Assembly (NCBI RefSeq): GCF_047425865.1
Contig: NZ_CP179735.1
Origin: Macrococcoides equi
GTDB lineage: Bacteria; Bacillota; Bacilli; Staphylococcales; Staphylococcaceae
DNA length: 64,000 nt
Strand: one strand, 5' to 3'
The notes below the pieces were generated by a model. It had not been told where the DNA came from. It searched no databases and saw only the letters and a list, made by a program, of their open reading frames with translations. Each line of letters starts with the position of its first letter. The first letter of the stretch is position 1. The position numbers and the translations under genes were made by a program. Shown here in pieces: positions 17,662 through 26,130 of the stretch.

Positions 17662-18978
17662 CTATAATACCATCGCAGCAATAAATCCAAAAATTATTAG
17701 TGGTATATTAAACAGTAAGAAAGTTGGAATACATGTATCATAAATATGATTATGCTGACCATCCATATTTAATCCTGCTGTCGGTCCCAACGTTGAATCA
17801 CTTGCAGGACTACCTGCATCTCCTAATGCCCCTGCCGTACCAATAACAGCTATGATAGCCATCGTACTTAGTCCTATAGCTTCTCCCATAGGAATAAAGA
17901 TTGCAGCAATTACAGGTATCGTTGCAAAGCTTGAACCGATTCCTAATGTTACCACTAAACCGATAAATAACATTGCGAGAATTGTTAATGATTTAGAACC
18001 GTGTGTTAATGCTATTAAAGATTTGACTAATGTAGATACTTGCCCTGTTTCTGTCATAACACTGGCAAATCCATTAGCTACGAGCATCACCATTCCTATA
18101 TAGGCCATGACTTTCATACCTTCAATGAGTTCGTTATCAAGTTCTTTCCAGTCAAACTGGAATGAAAGAAATATAATTAATATTCCCGTTAGTGCACCAA
18201 AGATCATCGATCCGGTTAATGTCTGAACTATAAATGTACCTATTACAGCAACAATCGTTAATGTGACAAGTAACGGATTTAATTTTACAGGGGGCTTTTT
18301 CGTAGTAAACTCAATATTTTTATAACTTCTCTCTTTTCTAAAGATGATAAAAGCGATGATTAACCCTACTATAAAACCCAGCGATGGAATAAGCATTGCT
18401 TTCCAAATATCACCAAAATCTATTGCAACATGTGCTTTATCAAAACTTTTCTTAATGATGCCGTGAAAGATATATCCAAATCCATAAGGTAATAATGTAT
18501 ATGGGAAAGTTAAACCAAAAGTAATGATTACCGCGATTAATCTTCTATCAATTTTTAACTCGTTAAATAAATTAAGTAAAGGAGGTATGACGATGGGGAT
18601 AAATGCTATATGTATCGGAATTAAATTTTGAGAAAAACAGCTTAATATAATCAAGAAAACAAATATCGTAAATTTTGTAATTAATCTAGCTTTTCTCGTA
18701 TTTTCCTGATTCAACTTCGCAATGATTTTAGACACTAAATAATCTGTAATACCAGAATATGAAATCAGGGCGGCAAATCCTCCTAATAACGCATAACTTA
18801 ATGCGATTTCACTACCATCAGCAATACCGCTGCTAAACACTTGGATTGTTTTATCTATACTCATCCCAGCGGACAATCCACCAGCCAAAGCTCCTATAAA
18901 TAAACTTAAGACAACATTTAACCTAAATAAACTTAAGATAACCATTACGATAATGGCTAAAAGAACAGCATTTATCAA
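17662..18978 (-). CDS. NhaC/YuiF-type Na+/H+ antiporter family protein
   Basis: A polytopic inner-membrane transporter of about 438 residues and roughly ten helices (MINAVLLAIIVMVILSLFRL...). It carries conserved segments ALLGGFAALISYSG, FGLTFPYTLLPYGFGYIFHG and AGALGDAGSPASDSTLGPTAGLNMDGQHNH that fit the ion-transporter superfamily holding NhaC and B. subtilis YuiF. YuiF-like proteins have been proposed to carry histidine or other amino acids, so substrate is open. A TTG at 18978 is the likely start, 8 bases after AAAGGAG; a GTG at 18987 overlaps the ribosome-binding site. Confidence 0.8.
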   Translation of the reverse strand: MINAVLLAIIVMVILSLFRLNVVLSLFIGALAGGLSAGMSIDKTIQVFSSGIADGSEIALSYALLGGFAALISYSGITDYLVSKIIAKLNQENTRKARLITKFTIFVFLIILSCFSQNLIPIHIAFIPIVIPPLLNLFNELKIDRRLIAVIITFGLTFPYTLLPYGFGYIFHGIIKKSFDKAHVAIDFGDIWKAMLIPSLGFIVGLIIAFIIFRKERSYKNIEFTTKKPPVKLNPLLVTLTIVAVIGTFIVQTLTGSMIFGALTGILIIFLSFQFDWKELDNELIEGMKVMAYIGMVMLVANGFASVMTETGQVSTLVKSLIALTHGSKSLTILAMLFIGLVVTLGIGSSFATIPVIAAIFIPMGEAIGLSTMAIIAVIGTAGALGDAGSPASDSTLGPTAGLNMDGQHNHIYDTCIPTFLLFNIPLIIFGFIAAMVL

Positions 18979-19030
18979 TTCACACACTCCTTTAGTTCGC
19001 TAATGTACTACCATGTTAAAGTAACTTGTT

Positions 19031-20047
19031 TTATTCGTCAAGTGTTTTAATTAATTTCTCTAAAAGATATCGATAAATTGCACGGTTTTGTGGATAATTA
19101 ATCCACTCCAACCCGGTAACGGAATGATTAATATAAAAATGGTTTTCTTTAAAATCATTTAGATTTACATGATCACGTAGGTTAATCTGATGATGATAGT
19201 GAAATGTAACATTAAATTCCTCTTTTATGAGTGTTGAAAGAAATGCAGTATTATCTTGCTCAATTACAATTGCTTTGTCGCATAAAAAGTCATTTTGTTT
19301 TTTAGTAGTATCCTTTATTAATATGGTGTGCATTCTATATTGTCTTGCATAATGGAGTACGTCTAAGCAAATATTATGATAATTAACTTTGTGCGTTATA
19401 AGTTCTTGACCATTGAATGCAAATCTTTGCTGCGAGATAGCGTTTTCTTTTTTATATACAATAAAAAGTATACTTTCATTCATGTCGACTAGGGCCTGAA
19501 GTAATTCAAAGTTAATATTTTGTTGTAGTGTGATGTATACAAAAATTTTACTGGAATTTTCCGATATGAATTCATACATCGATAGATGATCATCATTATT
19601 AAGACATAATACTCTATCGGTAACTTCAACTGGTAACAGCACTAATTTTTCAGTGAAATCACGAATATCGGTGTCGGTCACGTTTTTAAACTTAGTGACT
19701 ATTGCACTTTTTAAAATTTCAATATAATCTGCGTGAAGATATTTTTCTAATAATTTCATATGAATCTCAACATCATCTATTTTGTGATTGGCAATTTCTA
19801 TTTTTTCTATTTGAATCGCTGTATCGATGACATTTTGTATCGTCATCTCTTTCATATTTCCAATTGGAATAAATAAAAATAAGATGTGTTCATCACGAAT
19901 AAAATATGGTGTATTTTTATTTTTAAGTGGATATTGTGCTGCTATTTCATCGTGATATTTATCTAGTAATGATCGAATCTGACTAACTTGTGATGGTAAA
20001 AAACACACATAGAGATTCTCTATGTGTGCTTGAAAGTGTAGATGCAT
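19031..20047 (-). CDS. uncharacterised 338-residue protein
   Basis: I do not recognise this protein. It is soluble (no membrane helix or signal peptide), His/Asn/Asp-rich, with alternating beta and alpha patterns. Residues about 165-260 (KIFVYITLQQN...LDVLHYARQYRMHTILIKD) weakly recall the nucleotide-binding universal-stress/KdpD fold, where a beta-strand leads into an amphipathic helix ending 'ARxxxxxxIVxG'; this is only a hunch and the glycine motif is missing. AAAGGGGCGG precedes the ATG, and only 13 bases separate it from the yuiB-like gene, so it probably sits in an operon nudix-yuiB-this gene. S. aureus has a leucyl aminopeptidase-type gene at about this place, and this is not one. Confidence 0.75.
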   Translation of the reverse strand: MHLHFQAHIENLYVCFLPSQVSQIRSLLDKYHDEIAAQYPLKNKNTPYFIRDEHILFLFIPIGNMKEMTIQNVIDTAIQIEKIEIANHKIDDVEIHMKLLEKYLHADYIEILKSAIVTKFKNVTDTDIRDFTEKLVLLPVEVTDRVLCLNNDDHLSMYEFISENSSKIFVYITLQQNINFELLQALVDMNESILFIVYKKENAISQQRFAFNGQELITHKVNYHNICLDVLHYARQYRMHTILIKDTTKKQNDFLCDKAIVIEQDNTAFLSTLIKEEFNVTFHYHHQINLRDHVNLNDFKENHFYINHSVTGLEWINYPQNRAIYRYLLEKLIKTLDE

Positions 20048-20060
20048 CTAATCCGCCCCT

Positions 20061-20381
20061 TTAGAACATTGTATAGCCGCTACGTCTTAAATTACGAATA
20101 ACAAACCCTGCAACAATTGCACCAATCAGTCCGCCAGATAACATAATAATATCTGCAGGTAAAAGATGCGTCAGACCATGCCATAATTTTTTAATTGCAT
20201 AACCTGGTTTTAAGAGATAATCTGCTGTAGAAATCTTATCTACAATCGCAAATACTACAAACGGGTAAAGCGCAGTCATAATCCATGTTGATTTAAGTAA
20301 CATATTCAGTATAAAAGCTATACCGAAAAACAAAACGAAAAATAAAAGCGTTGAAATAATCAACTGTATTAAAGCTGTCAA
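20061..20381 (-). CDS. YuiB-like membrane protein
   Basis: A 106-residue protein with three predicted membrane helices (residues about 5-27, 34-48 and 76-93) and the pattern LLFFVLFFGIAFILNMLLKSTWIMTALYPFVVF typical of the YuiB family, whose function is unknown. The start codon is TTG (20381) behind an excellent AGGAGG with 8-base spacing. It lies between the Nudix gene (11-base gap) and the 338-residue unknown protein (13-base gap). In B. subtilis the homologue also lies near an NDH-2 gene. Confidence 0.78.
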   Translation of the reverse strand: MTALIQLIISTLLFFVLFFGIAFILNMLLKSTWIMTALYPFVVFAIVDKISTADYLLKPGYAIKKLWHGLTHLLPADIIMLSGGLIGAIVAGFVIRNLRRSGYTMF

Positions 20382-20392
20382 AAATGTACCTC

Positions 20393-20872
20393 CTAAGTAA
20401 AAAGATGATAATGTGTATAATTAAAATGTGCGCCAGGAGACTTTGTACTCGTTAAACTGATTGCACTACTCATCGAATTAACTAAATGATGAATCATAGG
20501 TGAAACTGATTGATCGCTTAGTATTGCTTCAGGTGAACGCCACTCAACAATTTCAATCTCATCATTTGGTAAGATCGCAGTTATTTCAGTTGTTGTCGGT
20601 TTAACTAGAAAGAGTATCATATTATCTGAAATCAATCCTTTAATTACACCGCTTCTTAAGCCAATAACACCTTGTACTTCACCCTTAATACCTGTTTCTT
20701 CATATAGTTCACGAAGAACTGCCTGATCTGCAGTTTCTCCGTTATCAACAAATCCTGCTGGTGTGCTCCACATTCCTCGCATACCACTATATTGTTTCTT
20801 AAGTAATAGCCAATCTCCATTATTATTTATGACTATCGCAGTGACACCTAGCCATACTTTATCTCTCGCCAT
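20393..20872 (-). CDS. Nudix hydrolase
   Basis: A 159-residue protein with a complete Nudix box (GFVDNGETADQAVLREL followed by YEETGI, about residues 41-63), which matches GX5EX7REUXEEXGU at every position. Such enzymes cleave nucleoside-diphosphate derivatives; the N-terminal VWLGVTAIVINNNGDWLLLKKQY is standard. The substrate cannot be predicted. AGGAG precedes the start, and it leads the small operon with the yuiB-like gene and the unknown protein. It starts just beyond the ndhC terminator. Confidence 0.88.
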   Translation of the reverse strand: MARDKVWLGVTAIVINNNGDWLLLKKQYSGMRGMWSTPAGFVDNGETADQAVLRELYEETGIKGEVQGVIGLRSGVIKGLISDNMILFLVKPTTTEITAILPNDEIEIVEWRSPEAILSDQSVSPMIHHLVNSMSSAISLTSTKSPGAHFNYTHYHLFT

Positions 20873-20890
20873 AATAATCTCCTAACTTAC

Positions 20891-20926
20891 AAAAAAAGTG
20901 AGGAAAGCAAAGAATGCCCCTCACAA
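20891..20926 (-). terminator. terminator of the first NDH-2 gene
   Basis: A short stem (gtgagg / cctcac, 20900-20905 and 20921-20926) is followed on the minus strand by seven T. It lies about 30 bases past the NADH dehydrogenase stop. Confidence 0.75.
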
Positions 20927-20954
20927 TTTTTAAGCATTTAATATTATATCAATA

Positions 20955-22157
20955 TTAAAATTTACCTTTTTTATATGCTACACCAGCACCACCAATTTTA
21001 AATAGTGCACGAGTATCAATTAATTTTTTCATAAGTGCTGCTTTTTTACCTGTAATTTCTTTACCGAATACAACACCAACACCGTCATGAGAACCTAAAG
21101 AACATACTGTTCCTTTATCATCATAAACAAAGGCAGGTAATTTTTCACCGTTTAATAATTTTTGAATTGCTTTAGCAGTGAATTCACCTTGTTGCATTGC
21201 AATTTGTGCAGTTGTTGGTAATGGACGTTCTCCACTCATTACTGCAGAGCAATCTCCGATAACAAAGATATCGTCATAACCATCGATTCTTAAATCGTCA
21301 CGTACGATAATACGTCCACGTTTAACACCGTCAAATGATTCTTCCATTAATTTAGAACCCCGTACACCTGCAGCCCAAATTACTGTATTAGCATATAATT
21401 GTTCTTCTTGTTCATTGACTTTCACAACGAAGCCATTTTCATTTGCTGCTACGATAGGCGTTGCAATTTTAAATTCAACGCCACGTTTTTCTAAGAAGTT
21501 CATTACATATTTAACTAAGTCTTCAGAGAACATTGGTAACATTTTTGGTGCTGCTTCAACACAAGTTAATTTAACTTTTGATTGATCAATATTGTATTCC
21601 TTACATAAAGCAGGGACTTTCTCTACTAATTCACCTAATAATTCAATACCTGTAAATCCTGCTCCACCAACTAAAATCGCTAAATCTTTTTCATCTTTAT
21701 CTGTACTGTTTGCATAATGTGCAAAACGTTCTTCAATGTGAGCAGCTATACGGCGTGCTGTATTGATATTTTCAATTTGGAATGCATGTTCTTTCATACC
21801 TGCAATACCGAAAGTTTCTGATTCGAAACCAAGAGCAACTACTAAGATATCAAAGTTATAAGTCCCTTTTGTAGTTTCAACTGTTTTTTCATCTTTATTA
21901 ATTTTTGTAACTTCGCCTACTACGAAATCTACTTTTGAATGATTTAATACGCTGGCAATCGGATATAAACAATCTTGATATTCACGTGTACCAGCTGACG
22001 CTTCATGTAACCAAGTTGCTTCATAATGATATTCATTTTTATTGATTAATGTAATATCGCAATCTTGTGCTGATACTAACTTTTGTAACTTAGTTACAGT
22101 TTGTAAACCAGCATATCCTCCACCTAAAACAACTACCTTTTTTCTTTCAAATCCCAT
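20955..22157 (-). CDS. ndh: type II NADH:quinone dehydrogenase (NdhC-like)
   Basis: A flavoprotein that oxidises NADH and reduces menaquinone at the membrane without pumping protons. The 400-residue protein has the FAD dinucleotide fold KVVVLGGGYAGLQTV, a second nucleotide fold ILVGGAGFTGIELLGELVEK for NADH, and the FAD-binding DDIFVIGDCSAV motif. The pairing with a second related gene at 23085-24149 parallels the NdhC/NdhF pair of S. aureus, and this longer one corresponds to NdhC. It is monocistronic with its own terminator. Confidence 0.93.
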   Translation of the reverse strand: MGFERKKVVVLGGGYAGLQTVTKLQKLVSAQDCDITLINKNEYHYEATWLHEASAGTREYQDCLYPIASVLNHSKVDFVVGEVTKINKDEKTVETTKGTYNFDILVVALGFESETFGIAGMKEHAFQIENINTARRIAAHIEERFAHYANSTDKDEKDLAILVGGAGFTGIELLGELVEKVPALCKEYNIDQSKVKLTCVEAAPKMLPMFSEDLVKYVMNFLEKRGVEFKIATPIVAANENGFVVKVNEQEEQLYANTVIWAAGVRGSKLMEESFDGVKRGRIIVRDDLRIDGYDDIFVIGDCSAVMSGERPLPTTAQIAMQQGEFTAKAIQKLLNGEKLPAFVYDDKGTVCSLGSHDGVGVVFGKEITGKKAALMKKLIDTRALFKIGGAGVAYKKGKF

Positions 22158-22316
22158 TAGTATTCACCCATTCTCAATAAATTTTTAACTTATTTTATAT
22201 TTCAACTGATAAAAAATGTGATTTTTGTCACAAAGTTATTTATAAATATTCCAACTTATATATTAAAACTTTTGTGTTATAAATACAAGCGTATTTTAGG
22301 TATTATATTGAAGAGA

Positions 22317-22676
22317 TTAACAATTTTCTGGTGTACCTGCAACATCTTTAGTTCTAAATGAACTTCCACATCCGCAAGAAGCTATAGCATTCGGGTTCTC
22401 TATGGCAAAGCCTCCACCCATCAGTGATTGTTTAAAATCTATTGTCGTACCATTTAATATAGGTGCATCGGCTTTATCCACCAAAACATTCACACCGTAA
22501 AATGAAAGTACCTCATCATTCTCTCCTGGCTGTTCTTCAGCACTCATGCCATATGATAAACCTGTGCACCCACCGCCCTTCACAGAGATGCGTAAAAATC
22601 CATTAGGCAAGTCATTTTTCTCCATCATTGATTTTACTTCATATGCTGCAGCTTCAGTTAAAATTACTGTAGACAT
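22317..22676 (-). CDS. A-type iron-sulfur cluster carrier (HesB/SufA family)
   Basis: A 119-residue Fe-S carrier that holds and passes clusters to target enzymes. The three conserved cysteines are present: C37 in KGGGCTGLSYG and C101/C103 in SCGCGSSF. The fold pattern is HesB/IscA/SufA (YutM in B. subtilis). The YuzB-like gene lies 13 bases upstream on the same strand. Together with nfu and suf in this window it belongs to the cell's cluster-assembly kit. The C-terminus carries an extra cysteine as its final residue. Confidence 0.9.
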   Translation of the reverse strand: MSTVILTEAAAYEVKSMMEKNDLPNGFLRISVKGGGCTGLSYGMSAEEQPGENDEVLSFYGVNVLVDKADAPILNGTTIDFKQSLMGGGFAIENPNAIASCGCGSSFRTKDVAGTPENC

Positions 22677-22689
22677 TATAATTCCTCCT

Positions 22690-22926
22690 TTAAAAAATCC
22701 ATGTTGCTTTTATGTGATTATAAATATTTTCTTTTAATTGTTCTGGTGTGTCACCCGTCACAATATCCCCATTGACTAAAGCATATAGACTATCACTACA
22801 TTGACCACAATAGGTTAAACAGCCATAGTCTAAAACGTCAATATTGGGATCATTGGATAATTCATCAAAAACACTTTGACCACCTTTGGCTAAATTAGAT
22901 ATACAAAATTCTACAATAGGATTCAT
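22690..22926 (-). CDS. YuzB family protein (DUF1450)
   Basis: A 78-residue protein with cysteines C8, C36, C40 and C43 (EFCISN and GCLTYCGQC). This spacing resembles thioredoxin-like [2Fe-2S] ferredoxins, so a metal or redox role is plausible but unproven. It matches the YuzB/DUF1450 pattern. The ATG at 22926 is preferred because AAGGA is 8-9 bases upstream; the ATG at 22932 is too close. Co-transcribed with the SufA-like gene and divergent from the second NDH-2 gene. Confidence 0.82.
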   Translation of the reverse strand: MNPIVEFCISNLAKGGQSVFDELSNDPNIDVLDYGCLTYCGQCSDSLYALVNGDIVTGDTPEQLKENIYNHIKATWIF

Positions 22927-23084
22927 TTTCATCTTCCTTTTAAATGATAACTTATACTTATCATTTTCTATTAGCTATTATTATCGATAGTGTTATATAA
23001 TCGCTATAATTTAATGTTAAACTATATTATAATTTAGATTAAAGAAAAAAAATAGAACTTTGACTTATGAAGGGGATCATAATA

Positions 23085-24149
23085 ATGAAGAATTTAGTTT
23101 TACTTGGTGGGGGATATGGTAATATGCGTATTATGCAAAAACTTTTGCCGAATACATTACCAGCAGAATACAATATCACGTTAATTGATAAAATTCCATT
23201 TCACGGTTTAAAGACTGAGTTTTACGCTTTAGCTGCAGGAACGGAATCGGATAAAGATGTACGTGTGGAATTTCCACAAGATAAACGTCTCAACATTGTT
23301 TATGGTGAGGTCACACTGATAGATCTAGATAAACAAATTGTCTCAATCGGTGAAAATCATGTGGATTATGATGAACTAGTTATCGGGCTAGGTTGTGAAG
23401 ATAAATATCACAATGTCCCAGGTGCTGAAGCATATACATATAGCATTCAGACAATGACGAAAGCACGTAAGACATATCAAGCCATTGCTGACCTGCCTAA
23501 AGGATCAACAGTCGGTATCGTAGGTGCCGGATTAAGTGGCATAGAACTTGCTAGTGAACTTAGAGAATCCAGAAAGGATCTTCATATTCAATTATTTGAC
23601 CGTGGTGAACGTATTTTACCAGCCTTTCCTGAGAAATTAAGTAGCTATGTAAAAAAATGGTTCGATAAAAATGATGTTGAAGTTATTCCTAACTCAAACG
23701 TTGTGAAAGTTGAACCGGGAAAACTATACAATAATGATATATCATATGATGTTGACATTTGTGTATGGACAGCTGGTATTCAGCCGGTAGAGATTGTACG
23801 TAACCTTCCAGTTGAACTAGGTGAAGGAAATCGAGTGAAATTAAATCAATATCATCAAATTCCGACTCACCCGAATGTTTACGTAGTGGGTGATTGTGCC
23901 TCTCTTCCACATGCTCCAAGTGCACAACTTGCAGAACTTCAGGCAGAACAGATTATTGATGTGATGAAATTAATCTGGTCAGACAAAGAACTACCAGAAA
24001 CGATGCCTGAATTAAAACTTCAAGGATTTATGGGTTCATTAGGTGAAAAAGAAGGATTTGCTTATTTAATGGAAAAAACAGTAACAGGCCGCCTTGCTCG
24101 CTTAATGAAATCAGGGGTGCTATGGCTTTACAAATATCATAATGGCTAA
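23085..24149 (+). CDS. second type II NADH dehydrogenase-like flavoprotein (NdhF-like)
   Basis: A 354-residue pyridine-nucleotide-disulfide oxidoreductase family protein with an N-terminal FAD fold NLVLLGGGYGNMRIMQKLL, an NAD(H) fold GIVGAGLSGIELASELRE and the second FAD motif PNVYVVGDCASLPHA. It is shorter than the other NDH-2 in this window but ends in a similar basic amphipathic tail (GRLARLMKSGVLWLYKYH) that could bind the membrane. The start at 23085 follows AAGGGGATC at good spacing; an upstream ATG at 23067 overlaps it. It corresponds to NdhF (YutJ) of S. aureus; quinone reduction is inferred. Confidence 0.85.
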   Translation: MKNLVLLGGGYGNMRIMQKLLPNTLPAEYNITLIDKIPFHGLKTEFYALAAGTESDKDVRVEFPQDKRLNIVYGEVTLIDLDKQIVSIGENHVDYDELVIGLGCEDKYHNVPGAEAYTYSIQTMTKARKTYQAIADLPKGSTVGIVGAGLSGIELASELRESRKDLHIQLFDRGERILPAFPEKLSSYVKKWFDKNDVEVIPNSNVVKVEPGKLYNNDISYDVDICVWTAGIQPVEIVRNLPVELGEGNRVKLNQYHQIPTHPNVYVVGDCASLPHAPSAQLAELQAEQIIDVMKLIWSDKELPETMPELKLQGFMGSLGEKEGFAYLMEKTVTGRLARLMKSGVLWLYKYHNG

Positions 24150-24159
24150 ATAAAGAGGC

Positions 24160-24266
24160 CGGAACAGAGGTGTTCTGTCACAAGCAAAAACCGAACGAAA
24201 CTAATAAATCGCTCTTTGATTTATAGTTTTCCTTCGGTTTTTGTCGTAGTGGCAACTTCTGTTCCG
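24160..24266. repeat. 107-nt intergenic hairpin with conserved apex
   Basis: The outer arms cggaacaga (24160-24168) and tctgttccg (24258-24266) are perfect. The inner arms from about 24181 to 24210 pair with 24218-24250 with few mismatches (caaaaaccgaacgaaac against gttttccttcggttttt). The apex aaatc-GCTCTTT-gattt (24206-24222) is identical to that of the 10.2-kb hairpin although the arms are unrelated. It lies between the NdhF-like gene and the convergent yuzD gene and lacks a T-tract. Confidence 0.8.
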
Positions 24267-24314
24267 CCGTTTAGGCTGTTAATCGTATGAGGATAAAGAC
24301 TTATGTCTCACCCT

Positions 24315-24626
24315 TTATTTCATATAATGTTCTTCTACAAACTTAGTAACTTGAGGTAACTGAATATAACCATCAGCAACAATTTCATCGTTCATTGTAA
24401 TCAACGGATAAAATAGTTCATCATTATTAATTTGTTCAATAATATTTTCATCGTGATCGGTTAAATTCTCTGTTTGATGAATATCAATATAACTATAATT
24501 GAACTCTAATTCCGGAAACTTTCTATTTAAATTTGGTTGAATCCAGTCATAGATATCTTTTGACGTTGGAGCGTTAACACAACTTGCACATACTACATCT
24601 GCACCGTAAATGATAACATTTATCAT
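24315..24626 (-). CDS. YuzD-like thioredoxin-fold protein (DUF1462)
   Basis: A 103-residue protein with an N-terminal beta-strand and a CxxC pair (C13, C16 in GADVVCASCVNAPTSKDI), then NDELFYPLITMNDEIVADGYIQLPQV with the cis-proline-like position of thioredoxin folds. It matches the YuzD/DUF1462 pattern. It is divergent from nfu, a neighbour relation also seen in S. aureus and B. subtilis, which suggests a link to Fe-S or thiol handling. Its function is unknown. Confidence 0.8.
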   Translation of the reverse strand: MINVIIYGADVVCASCVNAPTSKDIYDWIQPNLNRKFPELEFNYSYIDIHQTENLTDHDENIIEQINNDELFYPLITMNDEIVADGYIQLPQVTKFVEEHYMK

Positions 24627-24725
24627 TTATAATACATCCCCCTTTAAACTCTTAATTTATTATGCTATATTGATTATACTAAAAAAGTTAGAGTAAACCA
24701 CTACATTTACTCGAAAGGAGTTATA

Positions 24726-24968
24726 ATGACAACTGAACAACAAACAATGTTTGATGCTGTAAATGAAGTATTAGAAAAATTACGTCCGTTCTTACTTAGA
24801 GATGGTGGCGATTGCGAATTAGTAGATGTTGAAGACGGTATTGTTAAACTTCGTCTATTAGGAGCATGTGGCACATGTCCATCTTCAACGATAACATTAA
24901 AAGCTGGTATTGAACGTGCTTTATTAGAAGAAGTACCTGGCGTAGTTGAAGTAGAACAAGTATTTTAA
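24726..24968 (+). CDS. nfu: NifU-like iron-sulfur scaffold/carrier
   Basis: An 80-residue protein consisting of just the C-terminal NifU domain, with the cluster-binding CGTC (C48 and C51 in GACGTCPSST). Nfu delivers 4Fe-4S clusters to apo-enzymes, and it is known to do this in S. aureus. AAAGGAG precedes the ATG. It has its own strong terminator and sits next to bioB, a cluster-dependent enzyme. Confidence 0.93.
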   Translation: MTTEQQTMFDAVNEVLEKLRPFLLRDGGDCELVDVEDGIVKLRLLGACGTCPSSTITLKAGIERALLEEVPGVVEVEQVF

Positions 24969-24976
24969 TTTTCCTT

Positions 24977-25004
24977 AGCTGAGACATTCGTCTCAGCTTT
25001 TTTT
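24977..25004 (+). terminator. terminator of nfu
   Basis: A perfect 9-bp stem (agctgagac / gtctcagct, 24977-24985 and 24990-24998) with a 4-base loop, followed by TTTTTTT. Confidence 0.92.
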
Positions 25005-25030
25005 ATATCTTTCTCTTAATATACTTTCTA

Positions 25031-25062
25031 TTGTTAACCTGTGATATAATTTGGTTGACTAA
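25031..25062 (+). promoter_or_regulatory. candidate BirA operator overlapping the bioB promoter
   Basis: TTGTTAACC (25031-25039) and GGTTGACTAA (25053-25062) form a spaced inverted repeat that resembles the Firmicute BirA operator (TTAACC...GGTTAAC type). A TATAAT -10 box (25045-25050) lies between the half-sites, so bound BirA would block RNA polymerase. The bioB start is 19 bases downstream. Confidence 0.75.
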
Positions 25063-25080
25063 CTTTTAGGAGGAAATAAA

Positions 25081-26097
25081 GTGAACTATGCACAACGCGT
25101 CATAGATGGAGAAACTTTAACAAAAAAAGAAGCTCTGCAAATATTGCAAACACCAGACCATCAGATATTATCTTTACTGGATGAGGCTTATCAAGTTCGT
25201 TTTCATTATTATCAAAATAAAGTAAAACTTAATATGATTTTAAATGCCAAAAGTGGATTATGTGCCGAGGACTGTGGTTATTGCGGACAGTCTATTAAAG
25301 CTGATAAAACTGAAACGGGCTGTACACCTTACGCACTGATTGATGAAGAAAAAATTATTCTAGGGGCAGATAGTGCTGTACAAAATCAAGTCGGAACATA
25401 TTGTATCGTAATGAGCGGACGTAAACCAACGAACCGTGAAGTAGATCGTGTCACAAATGCTGTTGAAAAGATCAAAGAAAACCATCCTCAACTTAAAATT
25501 TGTGCATGTCTGGGTTTAACTAACGATGAGCAAGCAAAGCAATTAAAAGCTGCCGGTGTTGATCGTTATAACCATAATTTAAATACGAGTGAACGATATC
25601 ACGATGAAGTTGTTTCAACACATACTTATGAAGATCGAATAAATACTGTAGAAATTATGAAAGCAAATAATATCTCACCTTGTTCAGGTGTTATCTGTGG
25701 TATGGGAGAAACGGATGAAGATATAGTTGAAATGGCATTTGCGCTTAAAACCATAGATGCAGATTCAATACCGGTCAATTTCCTGCATGCAATTAAAGGT
25801 ACGAAATTTGAAGATAAGGATGAACTGACACCAAACAAATGTTTAAAAATTTTATCATTATTTAGACTGGTTAATCCGACAAAAGAAATTCGTGTTTCTG
25901 GTGGTCGTGAAGTAAATCTACGTTCATTGCAACCACTCGCTTTATTTGCTGCAAATTCAATCTTTGTAGGTGATTACTTAGTCACTGAAGGTCAACCCAA
26001 TAAACAAGACTATCAAATGATTGAAGATTTAGGGTTTGAAATTGAACATAATGCATTCGAGCAGTCACCTGATAAAATAGCATTGAATATATCATAA
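25081..26097 (+). CDS. bioB: biotin synthase
   Basis: A radical SAM enzyme that inserts sulfur into dethiobiotin to make biotin. The 338-residue protein carries the radical-SAM triad CAEDCGYCGQ (about residues 62-71), the Cys/Arg ligands of the sacrificial 2Fe-2S cluster in later motifs (ICACLGLT, SPCSGVICGMGE, IRVSGGREVNLR) and YNHNLNTSERYH. The start codon is GTG, 7-8 bases after AGGAGG. No other bio genes are adjacent, so here it stands alone behind a probable BirA operator. Neighbouring nfu and distant suf supply the Fe-S clusters it consumes. Confidence 0.95.
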   Translation: MNYAQRVIDGETLTKKEALQILQTPDHQILSLLDEAYQVRFHYYQNKVKLNMILNAKSGLCAEDCGYCGQSIKADKTETGCTPYALIDEEKIILGADSAVQNQVGTYCIVMSGRKPTNREVDRVTNAVEKIKENHPQLKICACLGLTNDEQAKQLKAAGVDRYNHNLNTSERYHDEVVSTHTYEDRINTVEIMKANNISPCSGVICGMGETDEDIVEMAFALKTIDADSIPVNFLHAIKGTKFEDKDELTPNKCLKILSLFRLVNPTKEIRVSGGREVNLRSLQPLALFAANSIFVGDYLVTEGQPNKQDYQMIEDLGFEIEHNAFEQSPDKIALNIS

Positions 26098-26130
26098 AAA
26101 ATTGCCATCACGAGATGGCAATTTTTTATT
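26097..26130. terminator. bidirectional terminator after bioB
   Basis: A stem attgccatc / gatggcaat (26101-26109 and 26114-26122) with a 4-base loop, with A-tract on the left and T-tract on the right. It serves bioB and the convergent dehydrogenase gene. Confidence 0.9.
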
